Of a stretch of 64,000 nt of DNA, positions 42,877 to 51,596 are shown piece by piece. Within the stretch, counting starts at the first letter, position 1; each line of letters opens with the position of its first letter. The translations under genes and the position numbers were made by a program. The DNA comes from Salinimicrobium sp963739625 (GTDB lineage: Bacteria; Bacteroidota; Bacteroidia; Flavobacteriales; Flavobacteriaceae): the NCBI GenBank assembly GCA_963739625.1, contig CAVUAU010000010.1, forward strand, positions 147,911 to 211,910, given 5' to 3'. Under the pieces are notes generated by a model. The model had not been told where the DNA came from, searched no databases, and saw only the letters and a list, made by a program, of their open reading frames with translations.

Positions 42877-45800
42877 ATGAAAGAAGGATTAGCAGGCAAG
42901 ATCGCCAAAGGCTTTATCAATTCAAAACTTACGGTGCTGCTCATGATCGTGTTCATGATCATTGGGGTGTACAGTTCGTTTTTGATTCCGCGCGAGGAAG
43001 AGCCTCAAATTGACGTGCCCATGGCCGATATCTTCATTGGCTATCCCGGGGCCAGCCCCAGCGAAGTCGAGTCGCGCATTATAAAGCCGCTGGAAAAAAT
43101 GGTTTCCAACATCAAAGGAGTGGAATATGTCTACTCCACCTCGATGCAGGAACAGGGGATGCTTATCGTACAGTTCTATGTGGGCGAGGATATTGAACGC
43201 TCCTACGTGAAGCTGTACAACGAGCTCATGAAAAATATGGACCAAATGCCGCCCAACGTCACCCAGCCCCTGGTGAAAACACGGGCGATAGACGATGTGC
43301 CGGTATTGGGACTCACTCTTTGGAGTGAAAACTACGATGATTACCAGTTGCGCCAAATGGCCAATGAGCTTAAAAACGAGATCGAAAAGGTGGAAGATGT
43401 CTCTGTTGTGAATCCTATTGGTGGCCGTAACAGGGAACTTCGGGTGATCCTGGATAAGGACAAGATGGCCGCCAGCGGGGTGGACATGCTCGGGGTGACA
43501 CAAAAGATACAGGCCAGCAACCAGCAGCTTTCTTCTGGAAGTTTTGACCGCAATGACAGCGAGATCCTCATTAGTACCGGTAGTTTCCTTGAAACTCCAC
43601 AAGATGTGGAGAACCTTATCGTGGGTGTACAGGACGGGCAGCCGGTCTATTTAAAACAGATCGCTACCGTAAAAGACGGACCCGAAATTCCTAATGAATA
43701 TGCCACTTTTGGCTACGGAAAGGCTGTAAATGCCTCTGCAAAATATCCTGCCGAATATCCTGCGGTCACCCTATCAATTGCAAAAAGAAAAGGTGCCGAT
43801 GCCATGAAAATAGCCGATGTGATCCTTGAAAAAGTTGATCACCTGAAGCAAAATCTTATCCCTGAAGATGTACATGTAGAAGTGACCCGTAACTACGGGG
43901 AAACCGCTTCCCACAAGGTAGGAGAACTCCTGATGCACCTTATAGGCGCGATCCTGGCCGTTACCCTGGTGGTGATGCTGGCCATGGGCTGGCGCGGCGG
44001 GCTGGTAGTGTTCCTTTCGGTGCCAATTACCTTTGCCCTCACCCTGCTTAGCTACTATATGCTGGATTACACCCTTAACAGGATCACCCTGTTTGCACTG
44101 GTGTTTGTGACGGGGATTGTGGTGGACGATTCCATTATTATTGCCGAGAATATGCACCGGCACTTCAGGATGCGGAAGCTGCCGTTTAAACAGGCGGCCC
44201 TGTATGCCATTAACGAAGTAGGTAACCCTACCATTTTGGCTACTTTTACGGTGATCGCTTCTGTACTGCCTATGGCTTTCGTAAGCGGACTCATGGGACC
44301 ATATATGAGCCCAATGCCAATTGGAGCCTCTATCGCGATGATCCTGTCGCTATTCGTGGCCCTTACCATCACTCCTTATCTTGGATACATTTTCCTTAGA
44401 GAAAAAGAGAAGAAAGGGAAACCGGTAAAAGAATCTGAAGAGAAGATCGAAGACGGTATGATCTATCGCATCTATAAGCGTTTTGAAGAACCGCTCATAG
44501 ACAACTCTAAGATTCGTTGGAGCTTCCTGGGGATTACAGCCTTACTTTTAATAGGATCTGTTGCCATGTTCTTTACCAAAGACGTAGCGGTAAAAATGCT
44601 GCCGTTTGACAATAAGAACGAGTTCCAGGTGATCATTGATATGCCCGAAGGCACCACCCTGGAAAGAACTGCTGTGGTGGCCCGTGAGATTGGCCAGTAC
44701 CTCAACCAAAGTGAGCAGGTAGTAAATTACCAGACTTATGTTGGTACCTCTGCCCCTATCACTTTTAACGGCCTGGTAAGACATTATGATCTTCGTGGTG
44801 CAAGCAATACTGCAGACATTCAGGTGAATTTACTACCAAAAGAAGACCGCAGCCTGCAAAGTCATGACATCGCGAAAATGCTGAGACCCGAAATCCAGGA
44901 GATAGGTAAGAAATACGGTGCCAATGTGAAACTGGTGGAAGTTCCGCCGGGGCCTCCCGTACTCTCTACCATTGTTGCCGAAGTCTATGGGCCTGATTAT
45001 GAAAAGCAGATCGCCCTTGCCGACAGTGTTAGGAACATCCTCAACAATACTACAGATGTGGTTGATGTGGACTGGATGGTGGAAGCCGATCAAAAGAAAT
45101 TCGATTTTGAGATCGACAAGGAGAAAGCCATGCTTTACGGTATAGCACCTCAACAAATTGTCTATACCCTTAACACCGCTCTTGGGGACAGGGCCATTAC
45201 CCAGCTTTATGACGAAGATGCTACCCAGCGGGTGGGAATTGTGCTTGCCCTTGATGAACAGGAAAAATCATCTGTGCAGGACATCATGCAAATCCAGATC
45301 GCCTCACAAAACGGGCAAATGATCCCTATTGCAGATTTGGTGGAGCCAATAGAAGTGACACAGGCTAAGAGCATCTACAGGAAAAACCAGAAACGCGTGG
45401 TGTACGTCCTCGCCGATATGGCCGGGGAACTGGAAAGTCCTGTTTATGCGATCCTGGGAATGGAAGATAAACTAAAAGAGATTGAGCTGCCTGCAGGTTA
45501 TGAAATTCAGGAGCTGTATATGGAGCAGCCTAAGTATGAGGATGATTATACGGTGAAATGGGATGGAGAATGGCAGATCACCCTGGAAGTGTTCAGGGAT
45601 CTGGGAATCGCCTTTTTGGGAGTGATCGTGATCATTTACATCCTTATCGTGGGCTGGTTCCAGAACTTTAAGGCACCTATTGTGATGATGGTGGCCATTC
45701 CGCTATCGCTGGTGGGGATTGTACTGGGCCACTGGATCCTGGGCGCGTTCTTTACGGCTACCTCTTTTATAGGAATGATTGCCCTGGCGGGGATCATGGT

Positions 45801-46122
45801 GCGGAACTCGGTGCTGCTTATCGACTTCATTAACCTGCGGCTGGAAGACGGAATTCCGCTGAAGCAGGCTGTAATTGAAGCCGGGGCGGTGCGAACAACC
45901 CCAATTTTGTTGACCGCCGGTACGGTGGTGATTGGGGCCTTTGTGATCCTGTTTGACCCTATTTTCCAGGGATTGGCAATCTCACTGATGGGAGGAACCA
46001 TAGTATCTACCGTGCTCACGCTGTTAGTGGTGCCGCTGGTGTACTACATGATAGAACGCAAAAAGTATGAAGACAGGGAAGAACAACCGGTAGTGACGGA
46101 AAAAGAAAGTGAGGAAGTGTAA
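42877..46122 (+). CDS. RND-family efflux permease
   Basis: The 1081-residue inner-membrane pump has the 12-helix, two-lobe layout. The first porter segment shows EEEPQIDVPMADIFIGYPG and EVESRIIKPLEKMV. TM4 bears FVTGIVVDDSIIIAENMHRH with the paired Asp of the proton relay, and the C-terminal half has LAGIMVRNSVLLIDFINLRL. The size and motifs resemble multidrug/HAE1-type pumps more than CzcA heavy-metal pumps. Substrate unknown. It follows the MFP gene after the RNA-like element. Confidence 0.94.
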   Translation: MKEGLAGKIAKGFINSKLTVLLMIVFMIIGVYSSFLIPREEEPQIDVPMADIFIGYPGASPSEVESRIIKPLEKMVSNIKGVEYVYSTSMQEQGMLIVQFYVGEDIERSYVKLYNELMKNMDQMPPNVTQPLVKTRAIDDVPVLGLTLWSENYDDYQLRQMANELKNEIEKVEDVSVVNPIGGRNRELRVILDKDKMAASGVDMLGVTQKIQASNQQLSSGSFDRNDSEILISTGSFLETPQDVENLIVGVQDGQPVYLKQIATVKDGPEIPNEYATFGYGKAVNASAKYPAEYPAVTLSIAKRKGADAMKIADVILEKVDHLKQNLIPEDVHVEVTRNYGETASHKVGELLMHLIGAILAVTLVVMLAMGWRGGLVVFLSVPITFALTLLSYYMLDYTLNRITLFALVFVTGIVVDDSIIIAENMHRHFRMRKLPFKQAALYAINEVGNPTILATFTVIASVLPMAFVSGLMGPYMSPMPIGASIAMILSLFVALTITPYLGYIFLREKEKKGKPVKESEEKIEDGMIYRIYKRFEEPLIDNSKIRWSFLGITALLLIGSVAMFFTKDVAVKMLPFDNKNEFQVIIDMPEGTTLERTAVVAREIGQYLNQSEQVVNYQTYVGTSAPITFNGLVRHYDLRGASNTADIQVNLLPKEDRSLQSHDIAKMLRPEIQEIGKKYGANVKLVEVPPGPPVLSTIVAEVYGPDYEKQIALADSVRNILNNTTDVVDVDWMVEADQKKFDFEIDKEKAMLYGIAPQQIVYTLNTALGDRAITQLYDEDATQRVGIVLALDEQEKSSVQDIMQIQIASQNGQMIPIADLVEPIEVTQAKSIYRKNQKRVVYVLADMAGELESPVYAILGMEDKLKEIELPAGYEIQELYMEQPKYEDDYTVKWDGEWQITLEVFRDLGIAFLGVIVIIYILIVGWFQNFKAPIVMMVAIPLSLVGIVLGHWILGAFFTATSFIGMIALAGIMVRNSVLLIDFINLRLEDGIPLKQAVIEAGAVRTTPILLTAGTVVIGAFVILFDPIFQGLAISLMGGTIVSTVLTLLVVPLVYYMIERKKYEDREEQPVVTEKESEEV

Positions 46123-46233
46123 AAGGTTACAGGTTGCCTGTTGGTGAGTTGTCTGTTGAATCAAAACCGACAACTGATAACGGGCAACCGATAACCTTGA
46201 ATTTTGAATCTTGAATTTTGAATCTATAAAAGC

Positions 46234-46539
46234 ATGAAACTATTAATCGTAACAGCTGTTTCCGAATTTCAAAAGCAGGTGCTAAAGCTCTTCAAAAAAG
46301 CGAATATTGAGGCCTTTAGTACTTCAGAGATTGACGGCTACAAAAACAAGCATTCCCTGCTGGCCACCCAAACCTGGTTCCCGCACGAGGAAGGCGGCAA
46401 TGAATCTGTCATGTTCTTTTCCTTTACAGAACAGGAAAAGGTCGATGACTTTTTTGAACAGGTGAAGAAATTCAACCTCCACATGGAGACCAACAATCCC
46501 GTGAGGGCTATTGTGGTGCCCATAGAAAAATTTATTTAA
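46234..46539 (+). CDS. PII-like protein (DUF3240/CutA-type family)
   Basis: The 101-residue protein has the PII-like ferredoxin fold pattern: KLLIVTAVSEFQKQVLKLFK, a T-loop-like KNKHSLLATQTWFPHEEGG, and VDDFFEQVKKFNLHMETNNP near the end. Relatives that sit beside RND pumps bind small ligands or regulate transport. It lies about 110 nt after the RND gene and before DUF2892, so it likely belongs to this operon. Ligand unknown. Confidence 0.75.
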   Translation: MKLLIVTAVSEFQKQVLKLFKKANIEAFSTSEIDGYKNKHSLLATQTWFPHEEGGNESVMFFSFTEQEKVDDFFEQVKKFNLHMETNNPVRAIVVPIEKFI

Positions 46540-46558
46540 CCCTTTAAAAACTTAAGTT

Positions 46559-46774
46559 ATGTTAGACAGAATGATACGCGGCATTGCCGGCACTTTTATC
46601 CTTGTTAGTTTGCTCCTGGCCATCTACGTAAATATTAACTGGCTGTGGTTTACCGCCTTTGTAGGCTTTAACCTGTTACAGTCTTCTATCACCCGCTGGT
46701 GTTTAATGGAAGATATCCTCAAGAAATTTGGAGTATCCAATGAGCCGACTACTTCAAAAGAAGTAAAAAGCTGA
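46559..46774 (+). CDS. DUF2892 membrane protein (YgaP-like)
   Basis: The 71-residue protein has two hydrophobic helices and the family start MLDRMIRGIAGTFILVSLL, followed by WFTAFVGFNLLQSSITRWC. DUF2892 is the membrane segment that follows rhodanese in YgaP. As a separate gene here it ends an efflux operon, and a rhodanese is encoded elsewhere (62317-62694). This supports a link between efflux and sulfur handling. It starts 19 nt after the PII-like stop. Confidence 0.85.
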   Translation: MLDRMIRGIAGTFILVSLLLAIYVNINWLWFTAFVGFNLLQSSITRWCLMEDILKKFGVSNEPTTSKEVKS

Positions 46775-46797
46775 TCAAACAAAAATACCTTTCCAGG

Positions 46798-46981
46798 AAG
46801 GGTCTTGAAAATAATATTTTCGGGACCTTTTTTTATGTTCTTTTCTTCTGAAGCAGTTTTCTCAATTTTCCCAATGAAAGCCTGCTAACTTTCTTCAACG
46901 AACAGCCTCAAAAGAGACATTTTTAGCAGCTCTTGCGGTTTTTCCTCCAAACTTCAAAAAATTGAATAGATTTACGGAAGC
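46798..46981. repeat. About 185-bp dispersed repeat, copy A
   Basis: The sequence runs from AAGGGTC through TTCTTCTGAAGCAG, AATGAAAGCCTGCTAACTT and TTTTTAGCAGCTCTTGCGG to TAGATTTACGGAAGC. It matches 50301-50505 over nearly its whole length, with small gaps. Its right end abuts the truncated HigB gene. The copies bracket the AT-rich cassette region. Confidence 0.8.
46799..46834 (+). terminator. Terminator of the RND operon
   Basis: AGGGTC...GAAAATAATATTTTC...GACCTTTTTTT folds into a stem with a run of T. It is also the start of repeat copy A (46798-46981). Confidence 0.75.
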
Positions 46982-46982
46982 G

Positions 46983-47066
46983 CATAGTATTAGAATTAAT
47001 AAACAATGGAGAATAATGTTTATATGGGAAAATGACAATGCTTTTGAAGTTCAAATTGCTGACTAG
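46983..47066 (+). pseudogene. HigB toxin, C-terminal remnant
   Basis: The frame reads HSIRINKQWRIMFIWENDNA then FEVQIAD and stops. This is the C-terminal third of a RelE/HigB-type toxin (compare NxxWRIxFxW and the D-Y-H end). The codon after QIAD is TAG where a Tyr is expected before the His. The 5' two thirds are missing, replaced by repeat copy A. The gene ends 24 nt before the HigA start, the normal HigB-HigA order. Confidence 0.7.
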
Positions 47067-47090
47067 CATTAAACTTAAAAAAATAGAGAA

Positions 47091-47390
47091 ATGAAAAAAC
47101 TTGAAAACATACATCCTGGAGAAATCTTAAAAGAAGAGTTTTTAGATCCAATGGAAATTACAGCATACCGACTTTCCAAAGAAACTTTCATTCCGCAGAC
47201 AAGAATAAGTGAAATCGTAAAAAAGAAAAGAAGAATAACTGCCGATACGGCACTCCGACTTTCAAAATATTTTGGAACAACTGCTAAATTCTGGTTGGGC
47301 TTACAAGATGATTATGATTTAGAAGAAGAAAGATCTTTAAAGGAGAAAGAATTCAATAACATAAAACCGTTAGAACATAACGCAGCCTGA
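47091..47390 (+). CDS. higA: HigA-family antitoxin, toxin partner truncated
   Basis: The 99-residue protein has the HigA start HPGEILKEEFLDPMEITAYR and a Cro/C1-type helix-turn-helix (LSKETFIPQTRISEIVKKKR), followed by FGTTAKFWLGLQDDYDLEEE. HigA binds HigB and represses the operon. Since only the 3' end of higB remains, the antitoxin is orphaned. It lies at the left edge of the cassette-like island. Confidence 0.9.
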   Translation: MKKLENIHPGEILKEEFLDPMEITAYRLSKETFIPQTRISEIVKKKRRITADTALRLSKYFGTTAKFWLGLQDDYDLEEERSLKEKEFNNIKPLEHNAA

Positions 47391-47401
47391 CTTCGGTTCA
47401 T

Positions 47402-47518
47402 CGCAAATAACGGGTATTGCCGAAAAAGTCTAATTTAGAAGATCAGAAAACAAAAGGTTAAGCCGACAAGTCCGCGTCCCTTAGTCCGTCAACTGGCGAT
47501 TACCGGGACCGTTGTAGC
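47402..47518. other. attC-like element A
   Basis: The element starts CGCAAATAACGGGTATTGCC, has a GTTAAGCCGACAAGTCCGCG spacer and ends CGATTACCGGGACCGTTGTAG. Both ends can pair imperfectly, as in integron attC sites. It shares the GTTAAGCCGACAA and CCGTTGT parts with element D and partly with B. Confidence 0.4.
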
Positions 47519-47562
47519 CCCTTTTTTCAAACGAAATTCCAAAACTTGGAAAGGAAATTAAA

Positions 47563-48090
47563 TCATTTTGAATTAATGTATTTTTTAGGAACCTTATCCT
47601 TCTTCGTTTCATTCTTATAGTACATATTTAAGACATACCACCTACTACCATCATTATATAATTGGATACTTGCAGTCCCAATTTTAGAAGGAATAGAATC
47701 ATTAGGACTTTTATAGCTTTCAAATGTACTAAAGACGTGAGCCATATTATTATTAATTTCTATTTCACGATTTGAGTCCTTTTCATACAGATTCATATTT
47801 TTAAAATAATCTTTATACTCTTCCATATATTCATCTATCGATAAAAAACGTACCTGGTATTCTCCTTTTTCATTTACATAATTAGAAATTATCTGTCCTT
47901 CCGGATGAAAAATAGTTTTGTATAGTTCCCAATCTCTATCCTCTCCTTTAGCGCCTGATACAACTTGATAAATAGATGAAACAATACTATCAATAGTATG
48001 AACATTGGCTGAGTATTCTTTTGAGTTATTTTGAGATTTTGCATTAAATACAAAAAATAAAAAACAGACAACTATGATTAAATTTCTCAT
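47563..48090 (-). CDS. Secreted NTF2-like protein in cassette-like unit
   Basis: The 175-residue protein has a signal peptide (LIIVVCFLFFVFNAKSQ) and an NTF2/SnoaL-like domain (VHTIDSIVSSIYQVVSGAKG, then IFHPEGQIIS and ISTASIQLYNDG-type strands near RWYVLNMYYK). It runs opposite to its neighbours and lies between elements A and B. No pathway partner is nearby. Function unknown. Confidence 0.7.
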   Translation of the reverse strand: MRNLIIVVCFLFFVFNAKSQNNSKEYSANVHTIDSIVSSIYQVVSGAKGEDRDWELYKTIFHPEGQIISNYVNEKGEYQVRFLSIDEYMEEYKDYFKNMNLYEKDSNREIEINNNMAHVFSTFESYKSPNDSIPSKIGTASIQLYNDGSRWYVLNMYYKNETKKDKVPKKYINSK

Positions 48091-48172
48091 AAAAAATTAT
48101 ATTTCAGATTATTAAAGAAAAACGGGTAGGGAAGTAATGAAAGTTATAAAGAATAAATGACTTGTCAAAAAC

Positions 48173-48307
48173 GCGTAACAACAACGATCCATCGAAATAG
48201 ACGGCACCGTTAGAAAAAATTAATTAAATTCACCAGCAAACCAGTTCTAAGCCTACAAGTCCGGGTTCCTTACTCCCGCCACTTTCCTTAGCCGTAACCG
48301 TAGTAGC
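48173..48307. other. attC-like element B
   Basis: The element starts CGTAACAACAACGATCC, contains AAGCCTACAAGTCCGGGTTCC and ACTCCCGCCACTTTCC, and ends GCCGTAACCGTAGTAGC. It matches A and D in the middle (GCC-ACAA and the CCGCCACTT stretch) but its ends are less conserved. Confidence 0.35.
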
Positions 48308-48355
48308 ACAATAACAATCCTCAAAGCATTAATTAACTGATACTCCCCCATTCGA

Positions 48356-49234
48356 ATGAAAAAATTCTTTTTGGTAGGCCTGTACCTTTTTACTAGCCTT
48401 ACTTATTCCCAAATAAGTGGAACTGTAACAGACAGTATAACAGCAGAACCCCTCCAGTACGTCAGTGTCTGGATTAAAAACAAACCATTAGGAGCAACCA
48501 CAGATAAAGATGGTCAATTTATAATAGATTATGCAAAAGCAGGCGACACACTGGTAGCCTCCTTTTTAGGTTTCTCCAAAAAAGAGATCATAGCCGAAGA
48601 TGGGATGACTCTTTTTTTAAAAGAAGAGGTCAATGAACTTCAGGAAATAGTCATAATTCCTATGAAGGCCGAACGTGAAAAGGATATCACCTCTTATAGA
48701 CGAAAAAGTAAGATAAAGGAACAACTATTTGCGGGGGAAGAGTTACAGTATGCCGCAGCACGATTTATCAAATATCAACCTGAATATGAAAAAACTCCAT
48801 TTATTAAAGATATTTCCTTCGTCACTATGAATTCTCTTAATAGTGAGGTGCCAATTTTGGTTAGCCTGATCAAAGCAGATGAAAACGGACATCCAACTGA
48901 TCAATATATTCTTAAAAACAGAATTGTTTATGTAGAAAAAGGAAGGGAAGAAGCCAATATTGAACTTAGTGCTGAAAAGTTGCAGGTCCCTATGGATGGT
49001 TTTTTTGTTGTTCTGGAAAGAATTTATCAGGAAAAATATAGAAAGAGCAACAAATATTACATAGAAGGGAAATCCATCAAATATATGTATGAACCTTCTT
49101 TGGGAACAGTAAGCTATGGACAAGCTGAGAATTTATGGTGGAAATATGGAGGTAATTGGTTTTCCCCGTCTCAGCTTCAGAAACTACCATTTAAAAAAAC
49201 CGACCTTGCAATAAACGTCCGGCTCACCAATTAA
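48356..49234 (+). CDS. Carboxypeptidase-regulatory-like (CarbD_reg) secreted protein
   Basis: The 292-residue protein has a signal peptide (FFLVGLYLFTSLTYSQ), then a CarboxypepD_reg-like domain (SGTVTDSITAEPLQYVSVWI, DKDGQFIIDYAKAGDTLVAS, FLGFSKKEIIA, residues about 20-95). A domain of unknown type follows. The first part resembles the N-terminal extension of TonB-dependent receptors and DUF5686 proteins, but no barrel follows. It lies between elements B and C. Function unknown. Confidence 0.75.
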   Translation: MKKFFLVGLYLFTSLTYSQISGTVTDSITAEPLQYVSVWIKNKPLGATTDKDGQFIIDYAKAGDTLVASFLGFSKKEIIAEDGMTLFLKEEVNELQEIVIIPMKAEREKDITSYRRKSKIKEQLFAGEELQYAAARFIKYQPEYEKTPFIKDISFVTMNSLNSEVPILVSLIKADENGHPTDQYILKNRIVYVEKGREEANIELSAEKLQVPMDGFFVVLERIYQEKYRKSNKYYIEGKSIKYMYEPSLGTVSYGQAENLWWKYGGNWFSPSQLQKLPFKKTDLAINVRLTN

Positions 49235-49437
49235 AAAGTATTGTTCCCTCTCAAAAAATAATAGTTCCTGAATTAGCCTCTCCCCCTCTTCGGAAGACTA
49301 TACCTTATTTGAATATCTTAAAACAGGAACTTTAAAAGCTAATCTAAAAGAAAGAAGTCGAAACTGCTCACAAAAACGCCTATCCAAAAATGGCTCTTTT
49401 GAGAGAAATTTTCCTACATTTATTTCCTTAAGAAAAA

Positions 49438-49503
49438 CCCGTTATTCCCGAAAGTGATTTCTTCCCTACACGCCACTTTCGTTAACCGGTTACCTTAGCC
49501 GCA
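49438..49503. other. attC-like element C, partial
   Basis: The stretch CCCGTTATTCCCGAAAGTG to ACGCCACTTTCGTTAACCGG forms a partial inverted repeat, similar in composition to A, B and D but lacking the GTTAAGCCGACAA spacer. It may be a shortened or decayed copy. The next gene starts at 49527. Confidence 0.25.
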
Positions 49504-49526
49504 ATCCCATTAAAACCAAATACACC

Positions 49527-50235
49527 ATGAGAATCATACTTATTAGCTTGCTGCTTGTTTTTACTTCGAGCATGTCAATTTATTCTCAATCAAGAAAGAT
49601 TGAGAACTTAAAAACAGATTACCTTCAAAGTGCTCTTGCTGGAATTTAATAATAAAAAACTTCCGGTAAATAAATGGGAAAACAAGGACACCCTTAAATA
49701 TCATATCACCGGTGAATTCCAGTTTATGTCTGAAAAAAAGTGGGAAAAATATCTTGGTAATATTGAAAACCTGATAGGCATCAAAATTATTGAAACAGAA
49801 AATTTTGATGATTCCGATATTGAGATATTTTTCGGGGAACTTGATGAGTACTTCATCAAAAACAATATCAAAGCTCCCGGAAAGATCAATTTAGACGAGT
49901 TTGATAACTGGAATAATAGAAGTTATAACAGTAAAAAACAACTGACTAAAACCAGTTTTTGTATTGTTCCTTCCAGGACTAAAGACTCAAAAAGAGGTAA
50001 TTTTAATTTAAAAAAACTATTTCTGAGATCGTTGGGACTATTAGGGGAGTTGAAAAGTGAGTATAGCGTTTTTTATAAATATCAAACCCAGTATAATTCT
50101 CACCTGAGTAAAAATGACAAAAAAATTATAAAAATTCATTACGACGAATCAATTAAAGCCGGTATGAAACTCGAGGAAATAGAACTTGCTCTCAACAAAG
50201 TTGATATGCCAACAATTTTAAAAGAAAGGTATTAG
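49527..50235 (+). pseudogene. Secreted DUF2927-like protein, frameshifted
   Basis: A signal peptide frame (MRIILISLLLVFTSSMSIYS) starts at 49527 and stops after DYLQSALAGI. The mature chain continues in another frame with LLLEFNNKKLPVNKWENKDT. It carries the DUF2927-like end: SLGLLGELKSEYSVFYKYQT, then LSKNDKKIIKIHYDESIKAG. A single inserted base near 49635 explains the break. DUF2927 proteins are exported and of unknown role. Confidence 0.6.
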
Positions 50236-50300
50236 TACTGCGCCGAACACGGTTTCGAGCAAATTGCGGATAGCCAAAAGGAATCCCATCACAGGCAGCA

Positions 50301-50505
50301 AAGGGTCCCGAAAATGATATTTTCGAGGCCCTTTTTTTGTGTTCTTTTTCTTCTGAAGCGGCTTTCCAAATTCTCATGTTCTTCACCCTCTCATTGAAAG
50401 CCTGCTAAGTTTCTTCGACAAAAAGCCTCAAAAAGAGCATTTTTAGCAGCTCTTGTGGTTTTCCTCATCACTTCTTTAACAAAAAATTAATAGATTTACT
50501 GAAGC
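50301..50505. repeat. About 200-bp dispersed repeat, copy B
   Basis: The sequence runs from AAGGGTCCCGAAAATGATAT through TTCTTCTGAAGCGG, TTGAAAGCCTGCTAAGTT and TTTTTAGCAGCTCTTGTGG to TAGATTTACTGAAGC. It matches copy A at 46798-46981. The start also makes a GAAAATGATATTTTC hairpin with a T run, which could serve as terminator of the DUF2927-like gene. Confidence 0.8.
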
Positions 50506-50692
50506 TCAGGTTTTTCTGTTGTTATCCCGAAAGTTTTTTGGTGTGGGCAGCAGGAAGGTTTGTGGTAAAACACGTTATAACCAGAAAGCTCCAAAAAAAT
50601 CCGTATTCTGATTAACTTTAAAAGCATCTAAATCATCAACTGAATTAAGCAGAATCTTTAAACAGAATAAAAGCTCGATCTAATTTAAAGCA

Positions 50693-51328
50693 ATGACAGA
50701 AAAAAAATATAATTTATTCCTTATTAAGACTAATAGAGTTTGACTTAAACTATGGATCCTATGTTGTATTCAAATGGATTACTATATGACCATTTAACTA
50801 ATCCTGTTAGAGAAGGAATGCCTCAATTCTATCCCAAATTTATATATTCAATAACTGAAAATCCTTCAGAAGGAGCTTTTAAAATGGATTCGACATTTGT
50901 AAGTAGATAAAACTCAAACAATATGCTGATATGAATCCAAATGAATCATCAATTGAAATTCATGCAAGATCATTAAAAATGAAAGCACATTGTCATTCGA
51001 ACCAGGACTCTATAAATGCTGTAATAGAAACAATGAAACATTTCTTGAATAAAGATCAGTTACAATCTTGCACAAAAACGACTGGTTTCAAGTTTTGTAC
51101 GTACTTAGAAATATTGCTTCACATTATGATGGGGGACACGAGCCCATTAAATTCCCAAGATTTAAATGGCTTTTACAACCTTATCCTAATAAAATTGAGA
51201 AAGAAGGTATAGTTATTATTGAGGGTCAAATGGGTAACGAGGTTAGATATAATGATATGCAATTAATTAAAATACTTAGTGATTCAATAAAATATTTTAT
51301 TTCAAATAGAGTATCAATTCATAAATGA
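50693..51328 (+). pseudogene. Heavily frameshifted protein, family not recognised
   Basis: At least three, possibly four, frames must be joined. MTEKKYNLFL is followed by RLIEFDLNYGSYVVFKWITI, then HLTNPVREGMPQFYPKFIYS, then LKQYADMNPNESSIEIHARS and finally NDWFQVLYVLRNIASHYDGG. The last part, with an Arg-Asn near a His-rich end, hints at a HEPN-like protein, but this is weak. The gene is clearly decayed (or badly sequenced). It sits between the 50.3 kb repeat and attC-like element D. Confidence 0.55.
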
Positions 51329-51445
51329 ATAAATCGAGATGAAATAAATAGCTGCAAACATCTATAACATTTAAATTTGGCACACCAGTCTATAAATACA
51401 AAAAGTGATAGTCATTAGCTAAATTAAAATAGGAGTCGCTTCAGG

Positions 51446-51580
51446 TTATAACAACGTATAACGAAAATGGTGGGTATTCTAGAAAAGAATTAAATTAGTT
51501 TTCATAAAAAACAAAATAGTTAAGCCGACAAATATGCATCTAAAACTCCCGCAACTTGCGATATCCGAGACCGTTGTGCG
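51446..51580. other. attC-like element D
   Basis: The element begins TTATAACAACGTATAACG and ends GCGATATCCGAGACCGTTGTGCG. Inside is GTTAAGCCGACAAATATGC. Its ends pair imperfectly, with bulges, in an attC-like hairpin. Its right boundary word GTTGTGCG is the exact complement of CGCACAAC at 52173-52180, so the HExxH gene is flanked by complementary cores. Confidence 0.45.
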
Positions 51581-51596
51581 TAAGCTGATAAACAAA

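Noticed and set aside
42922..46019. Long antisense frames opposite the RND permease
   Set aside because: They are shadows of the permease codons and lack any protein family features.
46123..46233. Short direct repeats after the RND gene as an attachment site
   Set aside because: They are simple-sequence tracts like those at 8582-8618 and have no tRNA or integrase nearby.
46234..46774. PII-like and DUF2892 genes as a separate unit
   Set aside because: No promoter-like box or terminator was seen between them and the RND gene, so they are kept in the operon.
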